NCBI GenBank assembly: GCA_965226865.1
Contig: CBDDEH010000002.1
Span: forward strand, 248,001-312,000
Direction: 5' to 3'
Source of the DNA: CBDDEH01 sp965226865
Lineage (GTDB): Bacteria > Chloroflexota > Dehalococcoidia > Lucifugimonadales > JAGWBF01
DNA: 64,000 bases
Under the pieces are notes generated by a model. It was given only the letters and a program-made list of their open reading frames with translations, was not told the DNA's origin and did not search any database. Below, piece by piece: positions 27,470 to 36,897 of the stretch; position 1 is the stretch's first letter, and every line of letters starts with the position of its first letter. The translations under genes and the position numbers were made by a program.

Positions 27470-27746
27470 AGGTATCTACTCCTCAATTTGGCAAAGACCT
27501 TGACACCCAACCACGGATACTGTTCGGGCTCTGTTCGGGAGGGGTGCGGCGACCCTCGCTTCGTGACGGTCTTCCATGACCTGGGAGGTTGCGGTCTGCC
27601 GCGCCCCGATCCACCTAAGTGAAGTGATTGTTACACACCAAAATCAAGATACAAGGAGGTAGGAGCTTCCGACCCGACGGGGATGTGCCCTCCTGGGAGC
27701 GCGGGAGCGCAGCTTCCGGTTCACTCGGCGGAACTGGGCCTTTGAG

Positions 27747-28205
27747 ATGCTGGTGCTTCCCGCCTTCAGGAGGAAGGTGGATGCCCGGGGATGGCGGGAC
27801 CTGATAGAGCTAGCGCCTCAGTTGATGAGTGCTCCCAGGAGCCTGGGTCAGCACGTGGGGGGCATGATCCTCAGCGAGTCCCCCATCTCCGGGATGGTGC
27901 CCATCAGAGAGGGGGCGATCGAGGGGCGCTACATCATGGACTGGAACAAGGACTCGGTGGCCGACGCCAACTTCGCCAAGATAGACCTCCTCTCCCTGCC
28001 GGTGCTGGACCAGCTAGAAGAAGCCCTGGACCTCATCGAGCAGCGGGAGGGCGGACGACCTGACCTGAGCAGGATCGACCCCGAAGACCCTGGCGTGTAC
28101 GACATGATTAACCAGGGGCGCTCCAAGGGGGTCTTCCTCCTCCAGCCTCCAGCCCAGCTCAAGATGGGGCAGCGCCTCAAGTCCCGTTCCCTACTTGACC
28201 TGGCC
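27747..28205 (+). pseudogene. Error-prone DNA polymerase DnaE2, internal fragment
   Basis: About 150 residues match the palm/finger region of DnaE2: SLGQHVGGMILSESPISGMV, IMDWNKDSVADANFAKIDLL, EEALDLIEQREGGRPDLSRI and DPGVYDMINQGRSKGVFLL. The normal protein is over 1000 residues, so both ends are missing. Residue changes such as QPPAQLKMGQRL where ESRAQM is usual suggest drift. After SRSLLDLAYR the frame runs into the end of an unrelated gene. The 277 bases before it, after the IS110, hold nothing recognisable. Confidence 0.75.
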
Positions 28206-28407
28206 TACCGTCACGACATCGGTACCCACGATGACTCCACAGCCTACAGCAGCCCCGGCATCGGTACCCACGGCGGAGTCGGTGCCTTCAGAAAAGGACA
28301 GTGTAGACGGAGAGTTCCCGTTGTGGGCCATTTTGGCGATAGTCGCCGGGATAATCGCTGCAGCCCTTCTCGTGGCTTGGATGATACACAAGCGTAGACA
28401 AACATAG
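28206..28407 (+). pseudogene. C-terminal membrane anchor fragment of a surface protein
   Basis: In the frame +1 relative to the DnaE2 scrap, a Pro/Thr/Val-rich linker (TSVPTMTPQPTAAPASVPTA) leads to LWAILAIVAGIIAAALLVAW and a basic MIHKRRQT end. This is a typical single-pass C-terminal anchor. The extracellular part is lost. The junction with dnaE2 at about 28205 is a deletion or recombination scar. The 290 bases after it hold no gene. Confidence 0.55.
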
Positions 28408-28698
28408 GCGTGGGAGGGGGCCGAGGGAGCCACGACTCAAACTGAGTACGCGAGTAAATATGTCGCTGGCTCGGCTCACAGCGTCACGGCCGGATGAAAG
28501 GTTGCTAGTACAGCCCCCTCAGTTCCGCATATGGGGGATTTGACCGTCCATATGGACCGGCCGAGAGCTTGTTGCTCCTGCTAGTGTGGTGTATACGTAG
28601 TCCAGTAGTAAATAAATGGGTACTCTACGCTAATCCGTTTCTCCGGTTCGAGCAAGAATCCGGTTTCCTATCTTTTCGGAAACCGGTCACGTCCCGTC

Positions 28699-30041
28699 AA
28701 GTGGTGTAAGAGTGCGTCATCCTGTTGATGTTGTTTAGGCGGCTGTCGCCTCCGCGAGATCGGCCTCCGGAAGAGCTTCGTTTAGGATCAGAATGGCGGG
28801 TGTGATGTATCGACGGCCAACGGCCCATTCGTCGTGCTGCTCAGCCAGGACGGCGCCAACGAGGCGGCGCACGGCCGGCCGGTTAGGGAAGATGCCCACC
28901 ACATCGGTGCGTCGCCGGATCTCCTTGCTGAGACGCTCCTGTGGGTTGTTGGACCAGATCTTCTTCCAGTGGGCGAGTGGGAAGCTGGAGAAGGCCAGGA
29001 TGTCGGGTCCGGCCTCGTCCAGTAGAGAGGCGACCTGATGGAACCGGTCCTGGAGTTGATCGGTCACCCTGTCGAGTTGGGCGTGTACCTCATCGGGGGA
29101 GGGTTGCTGGTAGATGGTGCGCACCATGGTGGCTACCAATGGCTGGGCGCGCCTGGGGACCCGAGTGAGCAGGTTGGTCATGAAGTGGGTGCGGCACCGT
29201 TGCCAGCTGGCTCCGCCGAAGACTGCGGCGATGGCGCCGCGGAGTCCCTGATGAGCGTCCGATACCACCAGCTCCACCCCGCTGAGACCCCTGGCGGACA
29301 GCGAGCGTAGGAAGGCCAGCCAGAAGGCGCCGTCTTCACTCGTACCCACGTCCATCCCGATGATCTCCCGCTTGCCCTCGCCATTGACCGCCGTCGCCAC
29401 CACCACGCTGACGTTGACGATCCTGCCGTCCTCCCTGACCTTCTGGGTCAGTGCGTCCAGCCACAGGTAGGGGTAGGGTCCAGCGTCCAGCGGACGGCCC
29501 ATGAAGCCATCCACCACCACGTCCAGTTCCTGACAGATGCGCGACACCTGGCTCTTGGAGATACCCTCACACCCCAGGGCCTTGACCAGATCGTCCACCC
29601 GCCTCGTGGATACACCTTCCACGTAGGCCTGCTGGATCACAGCCAGCAGAGCTCGCTCGCTGCGACGCCGTGGCTCCAGCAGGCTCGGGAAGTAGCTCCC
29701 TTCTCTGAGCTTCGGGATGTGCAGATCCATCGTCCCTACACGGGTATCCCACGCCCGGGACCGATACCCGTTGCGCTGGGTCACCCGCTCAGGGCTGCGT
29801 TCTCCATACTCAGCACCGATCCTCGATGACACCTCCGCATCCATGATCCCCTCTACCAGCACTCTCAGTGCCTCCCGTAGGAAGTCCACGTCACCGTCCA
29901 TTCCCCCCTTGCGCAATAGCTCCAGCAGGTCCATCCTTTCCTTGACCACTGTTGTCCTCCTTTCTCGAGCTTTCTTCTTTGCCCGCTAAGGATGACGCGG
30001 TGGTCTCTCTTTCTCCAGACCCTCTCCCTCTTACACCACTT
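28699..30041 (-). mobile_element. IS256-family insertion sequence
   Basis: A 1.34-kb element with inverted ends AAGTGGTGTAAGAG (28699-28712) and CTCTTACACCACTT (30028-30041) surrounds one transposase gene. The ends are identical over 14 bases. No obvious 8-9 bp target duplication is visible. Its right end lies 9 bases from the stop of the VWA lipoprotein gene. Confidence 0.88.
28735..29949 (-). CDS. IS256-family (Mutator-type) transposase
   Basis: This 404-residue transposase_mut protein shows AEVSSRIGAEYGERSPERVT, QRNGYRSRAWDTRVGTMDLH, IPKLREGSYFPSLLEPRRRS, the DDE residues in LWLDALTQKVRE (Asp) and VELVVSDAHQGLRGAIAAVF (Asp), and QRCRTHFMTNLL. The C-terminal W-x-x-x-W-S-N-N-PQERLSKEIRRR carries the Glu. 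The frame is intact and both ends are present, so the element may be mobile. Confidence 0.95.
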   Translation of the reverse strand: MVKERMDLLELLRKGGMDGDVDFLREALRVLVEGIMDAEVSSRIGAEYGERSPERVTQRNGYRSRAWDTRVGTMDLHIPKLREGSYFPSLLEPRRRSERALLAVIQQAYVEGVSTRRVDDLVKALGCEGISKSQVSRICQELDVVVDGFMGRPLDAGPYPYLWLDALTQKVREDGRIVNVSVVVATAVNGEGKREIIGMDVGTSEDGAFWLAFLRSLSARGLSGVELVVSDAHQGLRGAIAAVFGGASWQRCRTHFMTNLLTRVPRRAQPLVATMVRTIYQQPSPDEVHAQLDRVTDQLQDRFHQVASLLDEAGPDILAFSSFPLAHWKKIWSNNPQERLSKEIRRRTDVVGIFPNRPAVRRLVGAVLAEQHDEWAVGRRYITPAILILNEALPEADLAEATAA

Positions 30042-30050
30042 CCTGGGACT

Positions 30051-31943
30051 CTACTCGGAAACCTTCGAATAATGTAGTGAACTACGGATACAGGACACTA
30101 GACTTAGCAGTGAGTCATTCATCGATTCGAACCTGATGCCTCCTTGGCGGAAGATGCTGGTGTGCTGGCGGTTCGACTCGCCCGTAGCAGGTGTCACCCA
30201 TCTCAGCTCTACCTCTCCCAACTGGGCCACTCCCCCCGGCACTGCGCTCTTCAGTTCCAGTTCATAGAACACAGTGGTGGCGGCTCCGGCCGGTATCTCG
30301 GCGAACTCCTTCCGCGCTTGCGTAAAACTTTCGTCGGAGGTGATGCGGTTCTCGTACCCGACGATGCGCCAGGACTCTACCATGTTAGGGTCCCATGTCA
30401 CTTGGGCGCGGGTGTGGTCGGCGAAGGGTATTGAAAGGGCGAGCCAGTTTTCGCGGCTGAATGTGGCCTGAGCTTGGCCGGTATCGGTAAAGTAACGGTA
30501 CCAGCCGTTGCCGTGCTGGGCAAGTTGCTCCAGCAGGTAGTCGTTGTAATTCTCGATGCCCACTCCGATGGTGATGAGCCGGAGCGGGTTGCTGCTGTCG
30601 TAGTCGCCAGCCGACTCCAGTATGGCGAAGGGGTCGGTGGCATCCACGTTGGCCACGCCGTTGGACATCAGGATGATGTAGTTGTAGGCATCGGGGTTCG
30701 CGCGGCGTGCTTGGTCGGCAAGCTGCACACCCCGGTTGAGGCCCGCTTGCACGTTGGTGGAACTGTGGGGATCGAGCTGGCTGATGGAGCGTGCCACAGC
30801 GGGATCATCCGAGGGCCGGTGGTCTACTGTGTACTGGCTGAGGACATCTGTGCTGAAATGCACCACGGCAATACGGTCGTGACTGCGCAGGCTGCGCCTG
30901 ATGGCCTCAGCTGCTTCACGCGCGATGGCGACGCGATTCCCAGTGTCCATGGAGCCGGAAGCATCCAGCACCAAGGTTGCGTTGACCGGCGTGGCATCGT
31001 AGTCCATCTCCGGGGCCTGAAAGGCGATGCGGGCCATGTGCATCCCGCTTTCCAGCGGATGCCTGAAGACATCGCTGGAAATAGAGAAGCTGTCATTGCG
31101 CAGCGGAGGGTCATATTGGTAGTCGAAAGCGTTAATCCACTCCTCCGCCCGCACCGAGTCTGGCTCCACCTCGTATCCTGCCCGGGCCCAGTTGAGGGCC
31201 AGGTAGTAGGAGGTCCGGTCTGTATCAAGGCTGAAGGTCGACACGGCGTCGGCAGCCGTGGACACGAACCGTTCTCTAAGGTAGTCCTGAAAGGTTGTGG
31301 CAGAAGGTGTGCCGACTGTGGCAGGCGAAGGTGGAGGGGTCGGGGTGCCGGTAGACCTTGAGGCAGGTACGGCAGTGGCAGTAGGGACTGGCGGGCCAGC
31401 GACCAGAAGATTCGAGCCGGGGGTAGGGGCTGGGGTGCTGGGCGCCCGATAGGCAGGTGTGGCAGTTGGGGCTGGGGTGGGTATTGCGGTAACGCGCGGG
31501 GCTGCGGTTGCGGGCGGGGCAGGGGTGGAAGCGGGGGTCGCTGCTGCCTGTGCCCCCATCATCATCGCTGGCTCTTCAGAGGCCATGGTTGCCTGGTCGA
31601 GGGCCTCGGCGACCGCAGCTTGAAGGTCGCTCTCGGGCAGGCCCTGCGGAGCCTCCGAGACCGCCCTTTCTATCGCAGACTGGACCTGCTCAGGGCTGAT
31701 ACCCTCGGGTGCCCGGGCCCCGATGGCTTCCTGCACTAACGCCGACATGTCTTCCGTCGACATCGCATCTTCCCGGATGGAGTCAGCAGACTGGTCGGCC
31801 AAAGCTGCCGCCACGGACCTCTGAACCTCGGCTTCTATAGCTTGTGCGGCGGGGGCAGGCGTAGGGGTTGATTCTTCGCCACAGGCAGTGAATGCAAGTA
31901 AAACAATGATTACCAGAGAGAAGATTGCCAGAAACTTGGTCAT
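30051..31943 (-). CDS. VWA-domain lipoprotein (YfbK-like)
   Basis: This 630-residue protein has a lipoprotein signal with Cys21 (LLAFTAC), a helical region to about 130, and a Pro/Ala/Thr linker to about 215. The vWF-A N-terminal domain follows (STFSLDTDRTSYYLALNWAR), then a VWA domain with MIDAS LVLDASGSMDTG (Asp327, Ser329, Ser331), and a DUF3520-like C-terminus. It is probably anchored outside the membrane and binds protein partners through a metal. The last residues (SCIRSSLHYSKVSE) diverge, and relatives are longer. The stop is 9 bases from an IS256 end, so the C-terminus may be cut short. Confidence 0.85.
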   Translation of the reverse strand: MTKFLAIFSLVIIVLLAFTACGEESTPTPAPAAQAIEAEVQRSVAAALADQSADSIREDAMSTEDMSALVQEAIGARAPEGISPEQVQSAIERAVSEAPQGLPESDLQAAVAEALDQATMASEEPAMMMGAQAAATPASTPAPPATAAPRVTAIPTPAPTATPAYRAPSTPAPTPGSNLLVAGPPVPTATAVPASRSTGTPTPPPSPATVGTPSATTFQDYLRERFVSTAADAVSTFSLDTDRTSYYLALNWARAGYEVEPDSVRAEEWINAFDYQYDPPLRNDSFSISSDVFRHPLESGMHMARIAFQAPEMDYDATPVNATLVLDASGSMDTGNRVAIAREAAEAIRRSLRSHDRIAVVHFSTDVLSQYTVDHRPSDDPAVARSISQLDPHSSTNVQAGLNRGVQLADQARRANPDAYNYIILMSNGVANVDATDPFAILESAGDYDSSNPLRLITIGVGIENYNDYLLEQLAQHGNGWYRYFTDTGQAQATFSRENWLALSIPFADHTRAQVTWDPNMVESWRIVGYENRITSDESFTQARKEFAEIPAGAATTVFYELELKSAVPGGVAQLGEVELRWVTPATGESNRQHTSIFRQGGIRFESMNDSLLSLVSCIRSSLHYSKVSE

Positions 31944-32050
31944 CGCAGTCCCTCCTTAGAGTGTTTGATAGGACTTGCCCATACAGACGGACGAAAGAAG
32001 GGAAAGGTTCCAAGTAGACGGAATGCCGCATCTTGTCATATGGTTGATGC

Positions 32051-34081
32051 ATGCTCAAGACAGCCGTTGTCGTCGTAATACTGCTGGTCATCGGGGCCAT
32101 GACCTTAGCTCTGACTTGGACCTCACCTGCACCCCAAGAGAAGGGTGGGATAGTCGGCGTGTATGAGAACACCACCGAAGGCTTCTCCGTCGTTCTGCCG
32201 GAGGGTTGGGTCGGCCAGGAGAACGAGGACAGTTTCCCGCTACTCTCCATACGAGGCGGAGAGGAAGACGCTGACGGGAGTTCTCCAGTCCGGGGGCAGC
32301 TGTGGGTCATTCCTCGTGGGGATGATTCACCAGCGCAGGCTTGGATTGAAGGTCAATTCGCAGGACTGACTGTCGTCAGCAGTGAGGCCCGTTCATACGA
32401 GGGAGCCGAGTCCGCGCACCAGTTGTTCATCAGCACGCCCACTGAGAGCGGCGAGGTGGTGGCAGACCTGTGGACAGCAGTGGCACGGGGCTCGCAGATG
32501 TTCCTGCTGCGAGTGCGAACCGGCGAGCCGGTCTGGGCGACATACGAGACGGAAGCCAACGCCTTCACAGTCAGTTTCGCACTGCAAGCGCCAATGCCAT
32601 TCGGCACGTCTAGGGATGACTCACTGTTCCGATACTGGGGAGAGATCCTGACCCTTGACCCCGCTCTCTCCCGCAGCGGTGCCGGTGACATCTTGGGCGG
32701 CATCTTCAGCGGCTTGGTGAAGCTGGATACCGACCTGCAGGTTGTCGCCGATATGGCGGAATCGTGGGAGGTGTCGGACAACAACACCGTATTCACATTC
32801 ACACTGCGGGACAACGCCCGGTTCCATGATGGGCGTGCAGTGATGGCGGCAGACGTCAAGTACTCCTGGGAGCGTGCGTTGCACCCTGACTTGGAGTCGC
32901 CGGTAGCGCACACGTACCTCGGCGACATCGTGGGGGCCCAAGCGATGGTCGACGGTGAGGCGGAGACGTTGGAGGGTGTAGAGGTCTTGGACGACCGGAC
33001 GCTGCGGGTCACAATCACCGACCCGTTCTCCTACTTCCTGTCCAAGCTCACCTACCCCACATCTTTCGTGGTAGACCGGGCCAACGTGGAGATCGGCGAG
33101 GACTGGACGGACGCCCCCAACGGCACCGGGGCATTCAAGTTGAAGGTGTGGGAGAAGGACCGGCTTCTTATCTTGGAGCGCAACGAGGACTGGTACGGAG
33201 GCGCTCCCGCATTGGCCCATGTGGTGTACCGGATATTTGCTGGCAACCCGATGCAGATGTATGAGAACGGCGAGATCGACCTGACGGGCATCTACGTTAA
33301 CAACATTGACCGTGCCCGCGATCCAGCCAACGACCTGAATGACGACCTCATCGAAGGCACTGAGCTTTGCACGTTCTATCTCGGGTTCAATGCATCCCAG
33401 CCGCCCTTTGACGACCCCAAGGTGCGTCAGGCCCTCGCCCTTGCCTTGGAGATAGATAAGGAACTGGAGGTTACCCGGAAGGGCTTGGCCGCCCGAGCAG
33501 CTGGCTTCGTGCCTCCGGGGATGTTCGCGTATAACGAGACCCTGGAACCTTCAACCTTCGACTTGGAGGCCGCCAGGCAATTGCTGGGTGAGTCCCGGTA
33601 TGGAGGGGCCGAGAACCTGCCCCCGATCGAGTCGTTCGCCGATGACGACGCCATCCATTGGGCGTGGCGGGAGCACTTGGGCCTGGAGGTCGAGGCCGTG
33701 TCAGTATTCGGGTTCGCCGATTTCCTGGAAAGGCTGGACAACGAGGAGTTCGGTGTTCTCACTGCCGGTTGGTGTGCGGACTATCCCGACCCGCAGAACT
33801 TCCTTGATGTCCTGTTCCATAGTGACAGCGCCGAAAACAGGTTCGGCTATGCCAACGAGCAGGTGGACGCACTGCTCGAAGAGGCATCCGTTGAGCCGGA
33901 CCCGACGCGGCGCGCCAGCCTCTATCAGGAGGCGGAGCAGCTGATACTGAATGACTGGGTTGCCGTGCCATTGCGCCATAGCAACTCGTACATGTTAGTC
34001 CGGCCCTATGTGAAGGGATTCGAACTAACGCCCATCGGCGTGCCGCAACTGCAGAACATATCGATAGAGCGTGAACAATGA
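32051..34081 (+). CDS. Family-5 substrate-binding protein with N-terminal PsbP-like domain
   Basis: This 676-residue protein has an N-terminal membrane segment (about residues 4-24, no lipobox Cys) and a 150-residue PsbP/DUF1795-like domain (YENTTEGFSVVLPEGWVGQ). A complete SBP_bac_5 domain follows (LTLDPALSRSGAGDILGGIF, DMAESWEVSDNNTVFTFTL, LRDNARFHDGRAVMAADVK, DAPNGTGAFKLK, FADFLERLDNEEFGVLTAGW). It likely binds peptides or oligomers at the outer face of the membrane. The extra N-terminal domain is unusual. Its stop overlaps the next start by 4 bases. No ABC permease is nearby. Confidence 0.9.
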   Translation: MLKTAVVVVILLVIGAMTLALTWTSPAPQEKGGIVGVYENTTEGFSVVLPEGWVGQENEDSFPLLSIRGGEEDADGSSPVRGQLWVIPRGDDSPAQAWIEGQFAGLTVVSSEARSYEGAESAHQLFISTPTESGEVVADLWTAVARGSQMFLLRVRTGEPVWATYETEANAFTVSFALQAPMPFGTSRDDSLFRYWGEILTLDPALSRSGAGDILGGIFSGLVKLDTDLQVVADMAESWEVSDNNTVFTFTLRDNARFHDGRAVMAADVKYSWERALHPDLESPVAHTYLGDIVGAQAMVDGEAETLEGVEVLDDRTLRVTITDPFSYFLSKLTYPTSFVVDRANVEIGEDWTDAPNGTGAFKLKVWEKDRLLILERNEDWYGGAPALAHVVYRIFAGNPMQMYENGEIDLTGIYVNNIDRARDPANDLNDDLIEGTELCTFYLGFNASQPPFDDPKVRQALALALEIDKELEVTRKGLAARAAGFVPPGMFAYNETLEPSTFDLEAARQLLGESRYGGAENLPPIESFADDDAIHWAWREHLGLEVEAVSVFGFADFLERLDNEEFGVLTAGWCADYPDPQNFLDVLFHSDSAENRFGYANEQVDALLEEASVEPDPTRRASLYQEAEQLILNDWVAVPLRHSNSYMLVRPYVKGFELTPIGVPQLQNISIEREQ

Positions 34082-35460
34082 TGCGCGCGCTTAAGCACGT
34101 TCTTCTGGCAGTGGCAGTTGGGTTGGCGCTTTCGGTTTGCGGCACTCCCACTCCCACGCCGACACCAGTAGCCATACCGATCGCGACTCTCGTGCCCACT
34201 CCAACGCCTTCCGTGGCACCCACTCCTACGCCCACGCCTACTGTGGAGCCTACTCCTATGCCTACACCTACGCCTGTTGTGGAGCCTACTCCTACTCCTA
34301 CGCCCACGCCTACTGTGGAGTCCACTCCTACTCCTACTCCTACGCCCACGCCTACTGTGGAGTCCACTCCTACTCCTACTCCTACGCCTGTTGTGGAGCC
34401 TACTTCTACTCCCGCTCCGACGCTGCCACCGCCTCCTCCACAGGCCGATTTCGAGGTGAGCGTAAGCGAGGCCGCGTTGCAGTTGCCCGACTCCATCTCC
34501 TTCCATTTGGAAGGGCGCGGAGAGCGCCCAATTGAGACCGTTGATGTGGAGTTTGGCGCCGACAACGCGTTTTCCTGCGCTTCAACTTCGTACTGGAGTG
34601 CCCGAACGGACATTGAGGCTGGGCAGGATGTCGCGGTGACGTGGGACTGGGACATGCGTCGCAGTGGTTCCCTGCCCCCAGGAGCCACTGTCTGGTGGCG
34701 CTGGAGAGTGGTGGACGACTTGGGGCAGGAGTTCCGAACCCCACGCCAAGAGACGGTCTTTGCCGACGACCGTTTCGACTGGCAGGCCCATACTGCGGGG
34801 AACGTGACCTACAACTGGTACGCTGGGGGGCCTGACTTCGGAAGTCGCATCGCCGACGGGGTCCGCGGAGGCTTGGACAACCTTGAGTTGGGTAAGGAGT
34901 TGGTGGCGCCTATCGAGGTGTTCATATACGAGAGCTCCAACGACGTACAAGGCGGGGTCCTGTTCGCCCAAGCGTGGACTGGTGGTCTCGCCTTCGTGAA
35001 CTACAATATCGTGCTGATAACCGTCGACCCTGAAGCCTTCGAGAGGGGTCTGCCAGGGGCAGTCCACGAGTTGGCCCACCTATTGGTGCATGAGGCGACC
35101 TTCAATTGCTTTGGGGACCTACCCACATGGCTCAACGAAGGCCTTGCCGTTTATGCCGAGGGAAGCCTGCCCGACTACCAGCAGCGCGCCCTCGATGAGG
35201 CCATCGCCAGCGATGCTCTGATCAGCCTGCGCAGCCTGAACAGCAGCTTCCCAGCCGCCGATACAGGGGCGACCCTTTCCTACGCCCTCAGCTACAGCCT
35301 TGTAGATTACCTCATCGAGGTCCACGGCTGGCCCAAGATGCAGGAGCTTCTCGCCGTGTTCGCTCAAGGCTCCACGGACGCAAAGGCCATCGGACAAGTC
35401 TATGGTTGGGACTATGACGGCTTGGAGTCGGCTTGGCGGCAGTCGCTGGGCCTCTCCTGA
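34078..35460 (+). CDS. Pro/Thr-repeat lipoprotein with gluzincin (peptidase MA-like) domain
   Basis: This 460-residue protein has a signal peptide ending in LALSVC (lipidated Cys near 21), then about 95 residues of TPTPTPTVE-type repeats forming a wall-spanning stalk. A beta-rich domain and a zinc-peptidase domain follow, with HELAHLLVHE (HExxH) and WLNEGLAVYAEG (third ligand Glu). It predicts a cell-surface metallopeptidase. The start overlaps the stop of the binding-protein gene (ATGA), so the two are translationally coupled. It could process peptides delivered to that binding protein; that is inference. Confidence 0.85.
   Translation: MMRALKHVLLAVAVGLALSVCGTPTPTPTPVAIPIATLVPTPTPSVAPTPTPTPTVEPTPMPTPTPVVEPTPTPTPTPTVESTPTPTPTPTPTVESTPTPTPTPVVEPTSTPAPTLPPPPPQADFEVSVSEAALQLPDSISFHLEGRGERPIETVDVEFGADNAFSCASTSYWSARTDIEAGQDVAVTWDWDMRRSGSLPPGATVWWRWRVVDDLGQEFRTPRQETVFADDRFDWQAHTAGNVTYNWYAGGPDFGSRIADGVRGGLDNLELGKELVAPIEVFIYESSNDVQGGVLFAQAWTGGLAFVNYNIVLITVDPEAFERGLPGAVHELAHLLVHEATFNCFGDLPTWLNEGLAVYAEGSLPDYQQRALDEAIASDALISLRSLNSSFPAADTGATLSYALSYSLVDYLIEVHGWPKMQELLAVFAQGSTDAKAIGQVYGWDYDGLESAWRQSLGLS
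34218..34410 (+). repeat. Coding tandem repeat (Pro-Thr stalk)
   Basis: Units of 36-42 bases built from CCTACTCCTACTCCTACGCC and CCTACTGTGGAG recur four to five times in frame. This length-variable array encodes the TPTPTPTVE stalk. The Gly/Val-rich open frame on the opposite strand is its shadow. Confidence 0.85.
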
Positions 35461-36009
35461 TCGTCGCCTACGTCTTGTGGCAACCCTAGTCCTGAGGCTG
35501 GAAGCCCAGGCTCCTGCAGGCGCGACCCTAAGGGCCTTTACGTGGGCAAGATGCGCATCGCCACCCGGATGCAATCCCGGTCGTTGAGAGGCGGAGGCCA
35601 TGGAAGCCTATTCTGCGGCATTCAGGTGCTGACCCATCTTGGTAGGATGGGGTTCAAACGCTTTGCTTTCCGAGTGGTGGGCTGACCCAGTGTCGGCCTT
35701 GGTCTTGATTCCCTTTTTCGTCAAGGAGGGCAGGGGGAACTATGCGGGTGATGAGGGGATAGGGTGACAGGACCGGTTTGGCAGCTGGCCTCCTGGCGAC
35801 CAAACGTTCGGCGGCCACGATGTCCCATATCGCCGCTTCCAGGACCTCGACGCTGTCACCCACGATGCCCATGACGGCGCGGGGCAGGGCGCGGCCTGTG
35901 TGGCCGCGTCTCAGGAATCTCCAGAGGGTGTGGCGCGAAACCCTGTGCCCGCCGGGAAAGCTTGGCGTGGGGTCGACGTACAACGAATAGGTGGCACACC
36001 GTGGAAGGC
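35461..36009 (-). other. Region without a supported gene; one open frame of unknown meaning
   Basis: On the minus strand a frame from about 35995 to 35654 is open and protein-like (TPSFPGGHRVSRHTLWRFLR, MGIVGDSVEVLEAAIWDIVA, ERLVARRPAAKPVLSPYPL). It lacks a convincing start and I do not recognise it. It may be the tail of a gene cut by rearrangement. Nothing else stands out between 35461 and 35654. Confidence 0.3.
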
Positions 36010-36552
36010 CTATGCCGGGGGAACCGGAGTACCGCCGATGCGTAATGCCCAAATGACTATCCCGTTTATGATAGCCACAGGTACAAACGAGATGAGGACC
36101 ACGGCAAAGGCTCGGAGGGTCGACGTATAGTCCAAGCTCTGCCGTACCGCAATCACCATCGCGGCAAACTGCCACAACGCCGCAACCAGTTCAATAATCA
36201 ACCCGAGAATCGGAATGAAGATGAAGACCTTCAGAATTCCCGGAGTTTGTGCAAACCCGGTTCCCCGAGCCAACTGACCCCAATCTGCCTGGGTATCCCG
36301 GGTTCCCAGGATTTTGCTTCCGACGAACCAAGCCAATAATGCCCACACGGCCCAGGACAACAATGAGCGCAGCACTCCGAAGACCACATCCTTGAGCAGG
36401 TCGGCCTCGCCTGCCAGCAGAGTGCCCACGCCGGTGGCGATGGAAACGGCGATTACGATGAGCATCGCTTGCAGCGTGGCGCCGGAGTCGTGCTCCACAT
36501 CCTCGAAGGTGGCTACATTCAAACGGGCGACGCCCAACATTCTTGCCAGCAT
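36010..36552 (-). CDS. Yip1-domain integral membrane protein
   Basis: The protein has 180 residues from the ATG at 36552 (GAGAGG upstream); longer in-frame starts add an unrelated basic tail. A short amphipathic start (MLARMLGVARLNVATFEDVE) precedes five predicted hydrophobic helices, with the Yip1-like YxxAxxxL-type arrangement around FAQTPGILKVFIFIPILGLI and LIISFVPVAII-like stretches. Bacterial Yip1 proteins are small membrane proteins of unknown role. Its neighbours are debris, so it may be a passenger in the island. Confidence 0.75.
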   Translation of the reverse strand: MLARMLGVARLNVATFEDVEHDSGATLQAMLIVIAVSIATGVGTLLAGEADLLKDVVFGVLRSLLSWAVWALLAWFVGSKILGTRDTQADWGQLARGTGFAQTPGILKVFIFIPILGLIIELVAALWQFAAMVIAVRQSLDYTSTLRAFAVVLISFVPVAIINGIVIWALRIGGTPVPPA

Positions 36553-36759
36553 CGAACGACCTCTCAGTCCGCTCTTTCGCGGGTCGGTTGAAATTGTTCG
36601 GGAATCACATTTCCCCCATTTCGGACACGTTACCACGCCGGAGCACCGCGATGACGCCGGTCCGGTTGCAGGATTTACCCAGTTTGAGGCCCCCGAGTCC
36701 ATACCTGGCAGCGGAGCTTGGTGTGACGGCTACAAAATAGGACCGGAGTTTGACGTGGA

Positions 36760-36793
36760 AATGCTACCTGGTACTTAGCAGCCAGGTAGCATT
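36760..36793. terminator. Bidirectional hairpin
   Basis: AATGCTACCTGG (36760-36771) and CCAGGTAGCATT (36782-36793) form a perfect 12-bp stem with a 10-base loop. Four Ts follow on the plus strand and three on the minus strand. It lies just beyond the rtcB fragment and may be its terminator. Confidence 0.5.
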
Positions 36794-36897
36794 TTGGTTC
36801 AGAGCAGAGGGCCGGGGTTGTGTGGGGCCAGACCTCGATGGCCTGGGGGTTAACTAGCCACTGGTGGGCGCCTTGGGGCATGGAGCCTTGGTTCCAG

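Noticed and set aside
30474..31361. 295-codon open frame on the plus strand
   Set aside because: Shadow of the VWA lipoprotein gene; composition follows that gene's codon pattern.
34218..34410. Possible CRISPR-like array
   Set aside because: Units are contiguous in-frame coding repeats without unique spacers. No cas genes are present in the window.
33759..34688. Gly/Val-rich 309-codon frame on the minus strand (PE-PGRS-like look)
   Set aside because: It is the reverse complement of the Pro/Thr stalk repeats of the lipoprotein gene; no independent signal.
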